From NCBI RefSeq assembly GCF_028502605.1, contig NC_079232.1:2976001-3040000 (forward strand): a DNA stretch of 64,000 bases, given 5' to 3'. A model generated the notes under the pieces. That model worked only from the letters and a program-made list of their open reading frames with translations, was not told the origin of the DNA and ran no database searches. Every line of letters starts with the position of its first letter. Position 1 is the stretch's first letter. Source of the stretch: Trichoderma breve. Its lineage: Eukaryota > Ascomycota > Sordariomycetes > Hypocreales > Hypocreaceae. The position numbers and the translations under genes were made by a program. Shown here one piece after another: positions 1 to 11,965 of the stretch.

Positions 1-778
1 CCCTCTTACCTTCCAAGACAAGCCATCGCAGCTTCCCCTTCTGAACCTCACAAGTAACTTCCTCTTCATTCTTCCAACCTCAGGCATCTGCTAACAGTTT
101 CTACAGAAAGTACCTACCAACAGGAGTAGGTAAGCAGCTCATCAGTGCTCTTTGTACTGGATTTGCTCCTTCGCAGTCTCTTCACTTTTTGTCCATCTTC
201 AAACACACTCTTTCGACCACCAGTCAACCTCAACACTGCCCTATCCGTTCCCTCTTGCGTCTGCTGTCTTCAATAGTTCCCCGTTGGAAGCCTGATCAAG
301 GCTTTGTATGCATACAGACCTTTTCCTGCTCACTTGGCAGCTGTTTGGTAAGTCCGATTTCATATCTCCTGGTGAGAAGCATCCGCTACTCCCATATTAC
401 CTTGCTGTTCTAAGGCTCAGAGCAACTGTTTGATATCAAACACAACACCTCTTCCTTTATTGTTTCTTTTCGTATCAACCGATTGTTTATCCCCCTGGAG
501 TTCTTTGCTGCACTACTTGGCAGCAAAATTCCCAGTGAACCGGTCTGCTATCCCATGCCCAATCATCTTCTATTCACGAGAGAATGTCTTCAAACCCAGT
601 ATCTACAAACTTCATTACGTTTCATTCGCCATCGGTCTTCATAGCGTACTGACAAGAACAGGTTCCAGTTGCAATCGCGCTTGTCTCGACGCTTATCCAC
701 ACACAACTGCTTCATTCAGTGATTTACGCTGTTCTTCGACTGTTTCACTTCATTCCTTCCTTCAGGAAGAAACGACTA
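1..778 (+). promoter_or_regulatory. Leader/promoter of the eIF4E-binding-motif gene
   Basis: This pyrimidine-rich DNA precedes the first in-frame ATG at 779. GT-AG pairs such as a GTAAGT donor at 348 with AG acceptors near 414-420 suggest at least one intron in a long 5' leader. The longest open frames here (for example 430-873) lack recognisable protein character. No clear TATA box is seen. Confidence 0.4.
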
Positions 779-3648
779 ATGGCAATCATTCCTGCTGTCG
801 ACGAGTCCTCAATGGCCGGGAAAATCTACACTCCCGGCGAACTGCTCCGACTCAAGAATACCCCTATGAATAGAGAGCTTTACAATCAGCTCCAAGAAAA
901 GCTTCGCCAAGATCAAGAGCTAGGTATGGATGAACTTCTACCTAGTCTGCTACGCTACTTGATTGCTGACCAACTGCTCTAGGTGAAGTTCTTCGCATGC
1001 CTCTTGAGAGCTCACTTGCTCGCATCATGGAGGAACCTGCCAATGTGCCTGCAGGCTCGGAGGGCGCTTCTCCCCGCCGTGGCGAATCTGCTAGACAGTT
1101 GGATGGTACTGAATCCGAATGGAGATATCGTGGCCGCAGCGACTCGGAAGCTATTGGGGGCCAGCCCATCTCCGCTCCGACTGGCCTGAGTGCCCAGAAG
1201 GATGAAGGTTTCCAACGATTCTACCGAGCAGTCGTGTCACCAACTCACGTTCGAGTTACTGCTGGCGGCCGCATCGTGCCCAACACACGCGGCTCTCCAT
1301 CGCCCACAACTAGGTGGCCCAAAGACAAATCTGCGGTGGAAGGAGCTGAAAACAACTCCAACCGCCCGCCATACCGAGATATTCTCCAGCAAAGTCAATT
1401 TATTGTGCCTCAGCACCCCATGGGATTCTTTCCCCATCACGCCATGATCCCAGGCTTTGCGCCTGGAATGGTGCCTGCAATGCCTGGCATGCCTGGTATG
1501 CCTGTAGTGCCTGGCATGGCCGCACTCTCTGCGATGCCTCCAATGCCATCAATGCCTGCGATGCCTGCAATGCATGCTATCCAAGCAATGCCATCGGCGT
1601 CAGCGGCGCCAGGCGTACCAGCAGGAGCAAACCCATATCCCATTGTGCCGTGGCCATTGGGATTCAATATCTCAGGGCCAGGAGGAGCCGCTCAACCTTC
1701 TCTCATGGGCCACGCCTCAGGTCTTATGCCAATGCCACCAAACCCAACCACTGGTGATAGGCAGAATGAGACGGGAGCTTCAGAGAATGCAACCCCAACT
1801 CGGCCTCCCCCCCCTGAGAGTGGTGAGGTAGCCCGACCATACGTGCACAATGGACAATGGGTATTCCCTCCTACTGCTCACTTTGCTATGGGACCTCATC
1901 CCGTTCATCCCGCATTCATAGCTCCCTCAATGGTGCCCATGGTGGCTGGCCACAGGCTCATTCCCAACCATATAATGGCTCCTATGGCCCAGAGCAACGG
2001 ACAGGCGCCGCAGGTATCACCACAGGCAGTGGCCTTGCCACCTCCTCTTCAAGTCCCCTCGGTACCAACCCCTACCCCCTCCAATGGACAGCATCAGTCC
2101 TCCATCCGAGCAAGCCAAATAACCAAAAAACAGCTTTCAGTTCTTCGTGCGTCCCTCAAGTGGGCAGAAGACCAGCTCCAGTACAACAAGCACCAGATTG
2201 ATGAACGAACCATGGAGCTTCATGCAGAGTCGTTGCGCTATTCTATTGGACACTTTGAGAAGGTTCAAGATGAGCAGGCAGCAAATGAGAAACGGAGCCA
2301 CCCAAAAGACCAGGCAAAGGACGACATGAGTGACTTCGCCTCTGCAGACGAACGATCAAAGTCTCCAGTGACTAGCAGCGTCAAACCTGAAAATAGCGGC
2401 GCTGAAAGCTTTACTAGCCTGCCAGAGGAGTCCTCCATGGAACGCGCTGACAAGGCGATGCCGACAGCTCAGCGGAAGGCTTTCACTTCCAGCCATGAGG
2501 AAGCAACAGTTCAGGCTGTCCCGACTGCCCAAATTCTGAGACTTTCCGATGAGATCGGTGCCAACAAGAGATCTTCAACTTTGCCTGTGACGGCAGCGCT
2601 GGCTCCTCCATTCCAACCTCGTGCTGTGGGCGGCCAGGATACCAGGGACGTGTTGCCTAGCTCTGGTCATCCCAAGCCCATATCTGGAGAGGATGAGTCT
2701 ACTAAGCCTTATCTCGTTGGACTGCTCCCACCCGGTATGAGAGTCGAGCACGCCAGGGATACTGATTACATCTACCCACGACAGCTTACTGAAGATGAAC
2801 TCCGAGCTCGTCACATGTACTGGGGTAAAGCTCCTCACCACCTTCAAAGCGGTCTTCCCAAGTTTGATGGTAAGAATTTCTATCCACCTTCACCAGACAG
2901 AAGCCAGTGTGGCGAGCATGAGTCGGAAGTCAGTCTTGGACAAGGATCTCTTCATACCAAGGCATCCCAAGTTGACAATGGTGATGGGAATGTCAGCGCT
3001 GACCCCTTTCAATCTTCTCGACATGATTCACGTCAATACGAGCGCGGTGGAGTGGGATTCACCACTGAGTCGAGTTTATCCCAGCATTCTGGAATGTCCA
3101 CCAACGGTGGCGATCGTTCTCGCCAAGAGACCGGAAAAAATGCCCCTCGAGGAAGTCGTCATCAAATGGCTATGACTGGCAATCCCAACGCTCGCTCAGA
3201 GAGCGACAGTCCCGACGAAAATGACGAGAAGAGCATCGTGTTCAAAGGGCGCAACTCTTTGCGCCAAACTCGGTAAGTTAATCCTTTTTATCTACAATTT
3301 CTCATGCTAACACAAAGCCTTTATAGACCAAGGCCTCGCAGCGGCATATGGCACGATATGATGAAACGCGGTACGTCGAGCAGCGGCGCAGTTCCAGGAA
3401 CAGTTTCCTCTACAACAGTTCAGGGCGTTCTACCTCACTACAGTGGCCATGCGACTGCGTCTCTCACTCCCACAGCAACCAACATCAGCTCATCTCGTGA
3501 GCAGACAATCAAGTCGGGAAATGCCAATGAGGGTGAACCGGCCAACCTTACTGCCGAGAGACAGATCGAAAACAGGCCCCTAGGAGATGGCAAGCACAAT
3601 GCTTATTCCAGTGTTCAGGGGTCGAAGAAGCGAACCTCAATGCTTTGA
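779..3648 (+). CDS. Large low-complexity protein with N-terminal eIF4E-binding motif (4E-T/Eap1-like candidate)
   Basis: Three exons join in frame: 779-923, 983-3272 and 3327-3648 (918 aa). The introns are 59 and 54 nt; the first has a GTATGG donor and a GCTGAC branch. ATG 779 is the first in-frame ATG. Residues 17-23 read YTPGELL, an exact YxxxxL-phi eIF4E-binding motif of the kind found in 4E-T, Eap1 and Caf20. The middle is Met/Pro-rich (about residues 205-255), then Pro/Ser-rich. A better conserved-looking block near residues 630-690 holds GLLPPGMRVEHARDTDYIYP and MYWGKAPHH. No folded catalytic domain is visible, and the C terminus is Ser/Thr-rich and basic. I infer a role in translational repression or mRNP control through eIF4E. 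The motif is seen directly, but the family assignment is not certain. It could equally be an unnamed conserved fungal protein that matches the short motif by chance. Confidence 0.75.
1450..1600 (+). repeat. Imperfect ATGCC(T)-based coding repeat
   Basis: Degenerate short repeats of ATG-CCT-GGC/GCA units encode a run of Met-Pro-Gly/Ala (GMPGMP, SMPAMPAM) in the eIF4E-binding-motif protein. The units vary in sequence and the frame is kept throughout, so this is an expanded low-complexity protein segment rather than a satellite. Confidence 0.7.
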
Positions 3649-4939
3649 ACTGAGGACAAGTCGGGCTCTATTTTGCAACAAGAGGAGCCCAGTCCAAGAT
3701 TCAATCGAATCATCTCTTATTGCAAGCACATTTATGGATTGTATGAGTACTTATTACGACTGTTACTTGATTTCGACATTATTTTCCTTTCAACTCGGTT
3801 GTCACTTTGTTTGCGACGAACAATCTGAGAATAGCATCATGTCAACCTCACCATTTCTCCATGGTGTCAAAGGGCGGCCAATCAGTGCTTTCTAACAGAC
3901 TCAGGGCGCGTCACTTATTGTTAGAGTTTGGCTGTATCATGTACCATCTGCAGAAATTTCGGAAAAAGAGAAACAACCAAAAAAAGGGGGGTGTGTACGA
4001 AAAGGTGTTGATCATTGTGGGATTATTTTGTACAGAAAAGAAACACTTGCTTCAGCTACGAACGGCGTCTCCTTTGGAGCCTGCTTCCTGTTGCCTTACA
4101 GAGGGTTTGGACTTTAGAGGAAAATTACTCGCTAACCAACAAATATATTGCTTTGCTTTTTTTGCTAAACCTTTTTGCTCCGCTGATTCAATTGATACTG
4201 GTGAAAGGGTATACTCGGAGCCTCTTGGCACAATAATACTGCGTGCTAGCGAGAATGACTTGAATTCTCATAGTACTGGCCGTCTACGTAGATACAGAGC
4301 CTGATTGGAAACCAAGAGTTTTCGAGCAAGTGTCATGTCCCTCACCATCAAATTTCCAGCTTCGTTACAGAAAAGGCAAGATGAAAATCTTCGGGCGAGC
4401 GCAGAGTTTCGTGGTATGAATCTCAGTCGGGGTTCACTCTTCGCCAGTCGTATACCTCGAAAACCATGAATTTTGTTGGTTGACGCGGAGATTATCTAGC
4501 GGGGATTCACAAACTACGAAGAATGGAGACACAACCTACCTGCATATGCCTTTTCTTTGTTCAAGAGTCAAAGATTTGAGGCAGTCTACGAAGGCTGTGC
4601 AATGACAGCCCCTCGACAAATGAATCGAGTATGACAAGTCTCACTGAGACAGCAAAAGTGGAACAAGAGCCAAAAAAGCTTCGGGAAACACCTCCCATGG
4701 AGCATTTCACACAACAAGTTGGTGAAACGGCCATTGAGAATTGTAAAATTCTCGATTCATCTACCCTGCTGAGAAAGCCGGACCTGCAGGGGTCTCGGGT
4801 ATCGCTAAAACGCCGGAGTATATATGCCCATTCCTTGCCCATCATTGTGCCATGGATGCATCACATGGAAAAACTGTTAAGTTGAAAAAAAAAAGATTCA
4901 TCTCCTCGTCTCACCCAATTTTAAGATTTTGCTTTGAAT
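3649..4939. other. Convergent intergenic region, no gene seen
   Basis: This region holds the 3' ends of the eIF4E-motif gene (+) and of the L26 gene (-). It contains A-rich tracts (around 3963-3985 and 4886-4896). Open frames of up to 165 codons have no recognisable protein character. No RNA gene or repeat is recognised. Confidence 0.5.
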
Positions 4940-5488
4940 TTAAGCAGAGATCTTGTTGGGGACACGGAGCTCACGGCCGACCTTGGAGCGGGACAGGATG
5001 CTCTCACGGTCCTTGTCGAGCTTGAGCTTGGTGATGACGACGTTGGAGGGGTGGATGCCCAGGGGGACGCTCTGGCCGCTGGCCTTGTCGCGGGTGACAC
5101 GCTCGACGTGGATCACGTACTTGAGACGGTAGACGGAGGTGACCTTGCCCTCACGGCCCTTGTTGGAGCCACGGACAATGGTGACCTCGTCGTCCTTGCG
5201 GATGGGGATGCTGCGGACCTGTTGGCAAGAAAGATGTTAGTTTTCCACGATGAGGAACAGAGAAGAGCGTTTGTTTGAGGGAATACGAACGTTGTACTTC
5301 TCGCGCAGCTCCTTGCTGAGGGGAGCGCTCATGATAACACGGCGCTGGCCAGAGCCGGCCTTGAAGTGAGCGGCACGGCTCTTGCTCCTGGAGGAGTGAG
5401 TGTCTGTTCCAAGATGTTAACACAAAACATATTCCATTGATGCACAGATCATGAATACGAAAAGCTTACTCTTGTTAACCTTGACCAT
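4940..5488 (-). CDS. rpl26: 60S ribosomal protein L26 (uL24 family)
   Basis: Complement of 5488-5470, 5403-5291 and 5218-4940, joining in frame to 136 aa. This is a structural protein of the large cytosolic ribosomal subunit. Diagnostic stretches are [37 protein letters not shown] (a KOW motif) and [17 protein letters not shown]. The length fits the eukaryotic family. The first intron falls within the first seven codons, as is usual for fungal ribosomal protein genes. The second intron must use a weak GTTCGT donor at 5290: the nearby GTATTC would shift the frame, whereas GTTCGT joins KYN to VRSIPI exactly. Codon use is strongly biased, as expected for a highly expressed gene. Confidence 0.97.
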
Positions 5489-6215
5489 CTTGACGGTTGG
5501 ATTTGGACGACGAGGAGATCCTGTTTTGTCGGTTGAGCGTTGGGTGATGAGGAGGAAAAAGAAGAGGGAAAAAAAGAGTCCAGCTAGAAAATTGTCGTTG
5601 GCCTGCCGCTGTGGGCGAAATTTTTGGCGAGCGGTGGGTTACCACGTGACTTTTGCTGCCCTACTTCTTGGTTCCGTTTCTGGAAAGAGGGCTGCGAGCT
5701 TAATGTGATTAGTCATTGAGCGCAGGGTTAGCTTGCTCCTGGTGGATGCAGCAGCAGCTGTTGGGGTTAGGTAAGCAGCGCGCTGGGTTTTCAATGAGGG
5801 AATGTGACCGTTTGAGGAAAAAGTGAAAAAGAAAGAGATCCCAAGGAAGGCGAGGGAAATTATGTGATGATTTGACTAGATGGATTCTTGATTTGCTCTC
5901 CAATCTCATCTTCGGTGAGCGGAATGCGTATCTTTAGTGTGCAAACTATTTATACAAAATCTCCCTTCCAAAAGGACGAAAGAGCTCCATTGGTTGTAAT
6001 GTACAGAGGCCATCCGAGAACTCCTGGTCGTCTATCTATAAAATATCGTACAGAGACTGCAGCACCATTTTTGAGGAGCACCATAGAGGCCATGTGAATC
6101 TTCAATGCCTATTATTTTGCTATTTTGAGGCAGGAGGCATGAATCTGCCGTTGTTGTCATATCTCGCTTCTGCTTTTGGTTAGTAGTCGATCAAGGAAAT
6201 AGACATCAACGGTCG
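5489..6215. other. Intergenic region between L26 (start) and COX11 (3' end)
   Basis: This contains the L26 promoter on the minus strand. A CACGTG E-box-like hexamer lies near 5643 (taccacgtga). The rest is COX11 3' flank. No other gene is supported. Confidence 0.4.
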
Positions 6216-7125
6216 TTAAATCGATGGAATCTTACTGAAGAATGTATAATTGAGCGTTACAGTCTCAACACCCTTCATGTTGATATCGTTCAACAGATCA
6301 GGGTCCAAGTAAAAGAACACGGGCATGTCCACTGTCTCGCCAGCATTTAACCTTTGCTCCTCAAAGCAGAAGCACTGAATCTTGCTAAAGTATGGCGCAC
6401 ACTGAGCAGGCGTCACGCTATACGTCGCCACGCCAATGATGTCTTGGTCGCCCAGATTCGTCGCCTTATAGAATGCCAGGGCGGTCTCTCCGGGAAGCAC
6501 TCGGACCTCTCGCTGTTGAGGGACAAACTTCCAGGGCAGGATGTCAGATACGGCCGCATTGAAGGTGACTTTGATTCGATTCGCAGAAGTAACAGGAACA
6601 AGACGGCTGGAGAGGTCTTGGTTCTCTTCGCCGGACGTGCCGTGGGCTCGGACGGGCTGGCCACCCCAACCGGTGGTTGCGCAAATCTGCAGCGTATTTA
6701 GTCCATTGATCAATGCCATCCAGGGAAGATTTTGCGAACCATTTTGTAGAAAGGCACTGAGCCATATGCCAGAGCGAGCGTGCCCATGATCACGCTCATG
6801 GTATAGAAGCTATAGAAAGACATGAGCCCAGTGTTCCACGAATTGCTGCCCAGGAATGGTCTCCATACGCTATCGTCTTGTTCCTCTGACTATATTGCTC
6901 CCGCACCCGGTCCATAGACGGCGCATACGTGGCATTCTGTCGCGGCTGGTGTTGTATCTGCTGTTCTCGCCGAGGCCGTGAGTTTGAGAATTTGCGCCGA
7001 AAGTCTGCAAAGTTGGGCCGGCTGCTCTGTGGCCGCGCATGCTGGCAGAAGAAGCAAGCCCACTGCGACGAAGAGCTCGCCGTCCGTGAAGGGCCGTTGC
7101 GCACCAGGCGCAGTGCGTTGCTCAT
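6216..7125 (-). CDS. cox11: Cytochrome c oxidase assembly protein COX11 (CtaG family)
   Basis: Complement of 7125-6869, 6809-6740 and 6686-6216 (265 aa). The protein is a mitochondrial inner-membrane copper chaperone that delivers copper to the CuB site of Cox1. The spliced frame restores the family core: one membrane segment (FYTMSVIMGTLALAYGSVPF), then KMICATTGWGG, VPQQREVRVLPGE, and the copper-binding motif SKIQCFCFEEQRL. The C-terminal domain is an immunoglobulin-like fold ending in the usual YTFF stretch. The start chosen at 7125 gives an Arg/Ser-rich mitochondrial presequence; an upstream in-frame ATG at 7233 would add 36 residues. The introns are only 59 and 53 nt, and the second uses a non-consensus GTTCGC donor. 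The assignment is secure, the start less so. Confidence 0.95.
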
Positions 7126-7653
7126 CTTTGGCTGTTCGTTTGCGAGATTTGCCCTGCGGAAGACTGGAGGAAGCAAGCTTCGATTTGGAGCTAGCGCCAG
7201 GATCTGTATATCCGATCCGATGCTCAGTGGCATGACATCTTGAATTTGGTGGGGCAGCGGTTCGGGGCGAATTGACTTTGGCTGTGCCGATGCAATGCTG
7301 TAAGTACCCCCACCGCCCCTACTCTATTTACACATGGCGAACACTCTTAGTAGTAGCTGTATCTTGAGGCTATATTCTCAGTCATTCAAAAAAGAAGAAA
7401 GAAATTTTGTTCGGTAGAATCTAATCTCATAAAAATGATTTTTAATTTCTCTGTCATATGCTGGCCTTAGCCGGGTACTTAAAGTCTAATGTCTGTTAAA
7501 ATGTGCTATCAGTCTTGTATTGCAGCATGCCCTCCCCATCATATCGTCGTGAATTCTCGAGTAGCTCCATACGCTGTGGTAATAATCCCATAACAATGAT
7601 AAAAGAATAAAAAGAATAAAACAAGAAGCATTTTTGAATAACACCTGGGATGT
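7126..7653. other. Short intergenic region upstream of COX11
   Basis: This separates COX11 from the 3' end of the next minus-strand gene. It holds the COX11 promoter and an AT-rich 3' flank around 7380-7640. No gene or repeat is seen. Confidence 0.4.
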
Positions 7654-9338
7654 TTATGCCAATTTTTTGCGGGGTTGCTTCTTCTGGAAGCCATTGAGAA
7701 TCGGTTTCACCACCCTCTGCCTTCCAGATTGTGCCAGTCTCTCCAGAACCTGGATAACAAACACCTGGATTGCCAGAATGATGAGCCGGAATAGATGATC
7801 CAACAGACCCAACCTTGGGACTCTTCCTCTGCTATAGGTGGAATCTCGGAACTCAAAGGGGAGCTTAGCCCCTAGGTGGTCCTGAGCCACCTGCAATCCA
7901 CTGGTGAATCCGTCTTCGTGGAATCCATATCCGGTCCATGCCCCAACATAGCTGATTCCTCTCCTGTTCTGTATATAGCGCAGCATCCTTTGAGCGCGCA
8001 CAGAAGAGGGAGTGTGCAGGGGATGAGTGTAGTAATACTTGCCCTGGATCTTGGATGGGCTGGGGCGATGGATTGGATTCAGAGTGACCAAAACATCGCC
8101 AAATGGATTTCTCGGGATGCGTTGCATGATGTTCATGTTGTAAGTTATGGAGACTTTGTCCATATTGGCTTTCTGTGTTGAGGGAGAAGACAATGTTAGG
8201 AAGTTCCAGCTTGACCATGCTCTTTTATTCTGTGGCATCAGAGACAGATCTGAATGGAGCACCGCTTCGTTCTGTGACGTCTGAAAGCAGGCTAGAATCG
8301 AACGCTCCTGCTCTGTAGCGGAGGGGCCGAGAATGGAGAGCGCCTGGTCACCGTGAGTGGCAAGGATAACGTGATCGAACACCTCCGTCTTGCCATTTTC
8401 AAGGTGCAATAGTACTCGTCCTTGATTGTCGTTGGACACATTTCTGACTGGGGTATTGAGGAACATGTGGTTGGGGGGGAAGCCCTTCATGACAGTATCG
8501 ATGTATGAGCGAGCACCATTCTTGAGCGTCAACCACTGTGGGCGTAGGGAGAGGGTAGATAGCAGGTGATGATTCCATCTAATTGAATTGTCAGTATAAG
8601 AGCTGAAGAGATGCGGCAGCAGTGTCGACTCACAGGAAGCGGACCAGCATTGTTGCAGGAAACTCCAACGCGCATTTATCAGGACTTGTGCTCCAGATGG
8701 CAGCCGTCAGAGGAATCAAATAATCGTCCCGGAAGCCATCCGAGTAACCCTCACGCTGCAGGTACTCCCCAATGGTCAGCGTCTTGTGAACGTGATTCAT
8801 CATGTTCTCTCCTCCATAGCGAGGCTCATATTCCTCATCATCTATGAGCAAGTCTAGCGCAAACTGGCTGAAGCGAATAATGTCAAATAGTGTCCTCCAC
8901 ATCCTCGGAGAGAAGACATTTCTCTTTTGGGTGAATATCGTGCTCAGATTCGTGCTCGCCCATTCAAACAGGCCCTGGTCTCGCGATACGCTAAAGGTCA
9001 CCTCAGTAGGCTCAGTCGGGACTCCGATTCTGCTGAGGAAATTCAAGAAATTGGCTAGCCAGGGGATCAGCACTCGGAAGATGGCAATGGAACAGTCCCA
9101 AGTTCAACTCACGGTATGTCGCTGAATTCATCGCAATAAACCCAGCGTCAACGGCCGTCGTATACTTGCCGGCCTTCCATTGCACCGTGTTGGTGTGGCC
9201 GCCCAAGCGGTCTGCGGCCTCGTAAAGATAGACATCGTGATACGTTCTATTCAGGGCCCAAAGCGCAGCAATGCCCGAGCAGCCACTGCCGACAATGGCC
9301 ACTTTCTTCCTGGCAAACCTGTCAACAGAGTGGCTCAT
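7654..9338 (-). CDS. FAD-dependent NAD/FAD-binding oxidoreductase (COG2907-like amine oxidase superfamily)
   Basis: Complement of 9338-9113, 9054-8634 and 8578-7654 (523 aa). The N terminus has a dinucleotide-binding motif, VAIVGSGCSGIAAL (residues about 13-26), followed by the second FAD signature EAADRLGGHTNTV. Splicing restores TYPNFLNFLSRIGV and RFLWNHHLLS, both typical of this family. A later block (YVGAWTGYGFHEDGF) matches the FAD-contacting C-terminal region of amine-oxidase-type flavoproteins. The last ~50 residues hold a hydrophobic helix (LLDHLFRLIILAIQVFVIQV) and a basic tail ending KKQPRKKLA, so membrane attachment is likely. The substrate is unknown. Bacterial relatives often sit beside cyclopropane-fatty-acid synthases, but no such gene is present here. 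Donors GTGAGT and GTGAGT are canonical. Confidence 0.85.
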
Positions 9339-11169
9339 AGGCGCGATGGTATCTTGCTTGGGGGCGACGGATGGTGAAGGGCATGGGAAGGGACTGGGGA
9401 GTTGGGAACGGCTTCAGCTGCCCAAAAAATACACGGGAGACGACTTGCACATGTCAGAGAACTCGACGTCCAGCAGCGGCCGGGACAAGGGGGGCAAAGC
9501 TGCCGGCGCCACCCATGGAACTGTGCATAAGTGTCGCGGCCCTGATTCGATGACGGGCAAGAGATAACATGCAGGAGAATCAAACAACTCACACATGCCG
9601 CGGTTCTGCTCGCAGGGGCATAGTCACTTGTACATGCAGCGATCTCCAGCAGGTACCTGCGCCTTATGTATATGTACGAGTACGGAGTACAGTACTTGCG
9701 TCTGTGCTGATGTGCGGAAGACAAAGCAAGGGATCGGATCACCACAGGAACACTTCGGGGATTTAGCAGGAGAACCCTTTGGTTTATGTACTCCTAATTG
9801 CTGCCAGGGTCTTGTAAATTGTCTAGGTGTGTTTTCAAGGATGAAAGCGGCTGAGCTACCTAGTAGCGCCACAGGTGGCTGACTTTAGAGTGACGGTTCC
9901 GATCAACATCGATGCAATTGCTTTCATCAAATGTTGGGATGCTACAGAACAAAGGCTCTCGCCTCATTTCTCGAAATGCCACGTACAGGCACGTTTATAA
10001 TTGATGCATTAGTTCCTGCATCGACCAACGTAAGCCAACGGATTCGGCACATCCTGCCAAGGCAAATAAAGACGTGGCTGGCAACCAGACGGCAGCTGAA
10101 AATAAGCTATCCAACTTTACGGAGCTGTCTTAGCATGGCGGGCGGTTAACAACAAGGCGATGTTACGAGAGTCAGGTACTCTGTACTTTTGGCCAGGATT
10201 TGTTGCGATAACGCATCCGCCCAGCACCAAACTCGGCCTAGAACTGTGGTCTGATGCAATTCATGCTTCTACGTGGAGATGCATCAGTGGAGCATGAATG
10301 GTTTTTTTCCATTTCGCCTCCATTATCACATGCTTTGCAGCTGGTGCAAATCATAAGACGAATGCCTGTCGTTTCACCGGCATGGATCCGTCACCGCTTG
10401 ACCGCCTTACTGGCCGAGTTCTTTTTGAGCAGTTGGTAATGCCTGGTAGCAGTACCAGTACTTCGTATCTCATGTTAGAGACGGACAGCCCAGGGCTGGC
10501 CCTTTAGCTGGCATGTCGAGCACTCAACGGGATCGGGAAACGTGGGAAGCGAATCTCCAATTCTTGAAAGCGCCGTGTAGGAAAACCTACATCAATCTCC
10601 CCGGCATCTCAACTGTGCGCCATTGACAAAGTCTAGACGCTTAGCCTTAAATTCTTCGTAGCCGGGTGGAATCAACTTAATGAAAAAAGAGAAGAAAATT
10701 TCAAATTCTGCGGGCAGCTGTGAGATAATATCGACCAAAAAGCACGGACCACCCTGAGCTTAGTCACTTGCCATATTTTAGCCGTGGCCTCATACTGCAC
10801 GTGTTGTACGGTGCAATGCCCAGGCTGCATAAAGCGTAGGTTGGTACTTGGCCATGGGTAGAGACAAGGTACCCTGTCACGCACATAACGCACGTAAAGT
10901 ACCTAGCTGCCCGCAGCAAACCAGTACCCCTTCTGATTGCCCAACCAGCCTGTCTTAGCCTTGAATGCGTACGTACGATGACGGCGCTGCTGTTCTCAGG
11001 CGGCCATTTTCAACATCACCAGAGGAACTCAGCCGAGCGCACATCGCAAGCATAGAAGCCGTCATCAGTCTCCCATTTCTGGACACCTCCAGCGAGTCGA
11101 TTTTATCGCAACAGCTTACTGCGTCGTCTGCCTTTTTTTCTCCGCTTACTCCTGAACCCAACAACCAAG
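9339..11169. other. Divergent intergenic region, 1.8 kb, no gene seen
   Basis: This lies between the oxidoreductase (-) and VTI1 (+) starts. It contains promoter-like words such as TACGGAGTAC at 9681-9690 and several short ORFs (up to about 95 codons) with no protein character. No tRNA, repeat array or mobile element is recognised. Confidence 0.45.
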
Positions 11170-11965
11170 ATGGCGAACCCTCTCGATACCGATGCTGGCT
11201 CCGAACTTTTCAGCTCGTATGAGGCGGAGCTCAAGCTCGTACAGGCCGATCTGGCGCAAAAGCTGGACCAGATCCCCGAACTGAGTGGTGAACCGCGCAA
11301 GGCTGCCGTCAGCCAGGCTGAACGCGCCCTGGAAGAGGCAGATGAACTGGTACTGTAACCCGTTGCATATATGCAGAGACAGGTCTAACATTTAATCGCC
11401 ATCATAGCTTGGTCAAATGCGCCTTGAAAAGCAAAACATCCCTACGTCTGCACGAGCCAAAGTCAACCAGCGCTTCCGCAACTACGAATCCGACATCGAT
11501 TCAAACCGCCGAAAGCTTACGGGCCTCGCCACTAACCGAGCCGCAATGTTCGGTTCACGCTACACCGACGAACCATCCGGATCAACGGATATCAATTTGG
11601 AACAGCGACAGCAGCTGCTGTCGGGAACTGAAAGACTCGACCGAAGCACACAACGACTTCTTAGCAGCCAGCGGCTCGCCAGCGAGACAGAGGCTATCGG
11701 AGCTGAAACGCTGGCCGATTTGCACAGGCAGGGCGAGACTATTCGCCATACGCACGACACTCTTTTGGACAGCGAGGGTTATGTCGATCGCAGTGTCAAG
11801 ACCTTGAGGGGGATGGCTCGGAGGTAATGTAATCCAACATCAGCAGTGTCGAAGCACAGAATATTGATGATGAACAGCATGGCTACGAACCGAGTGATTA
11901 CAATTTCCATCATCACTATCCTGGTGCTTTTGATCATTGCTGTGATTTTCAGCAAGTTTCGATGA
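11170..11965 (+). CDS. vti1: Qb-SNARE VTI1
   Basis: Exons 11170-11349, 11408-11823 and 11878-11965 give 227 aa. Vti1 is a SNARE for Golgi-to-endosome/vacuole and intra-Golgi fusion, pairing with syntaxins such as Pep12, whose gene also lies in this window. The N-terminal Habc-type helices start SELFSSYEAELKLV. The SNARE helix runs through LSGTERLDRSTQRLL and ETLADLHRQGETI to TLRGMARR. The tail anchor is encoded by the last exon as MATNRVITISIITILVLLI followed by AVIFSKFR and stop. Without that 54-nt intron (GTAATG donor) the frame would end at ARR with no membrane anchor, so splicing is needed for function. Family and length match well. Confidence 0.95.

Noticed and set aside
3807..4304. 165-codon ORF downstream of the eIF4E-motif gene
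   Set aside because: It lies in 3'-flank DNA with A-tracts, has no protein character, and starts within the likely 3' UTR.
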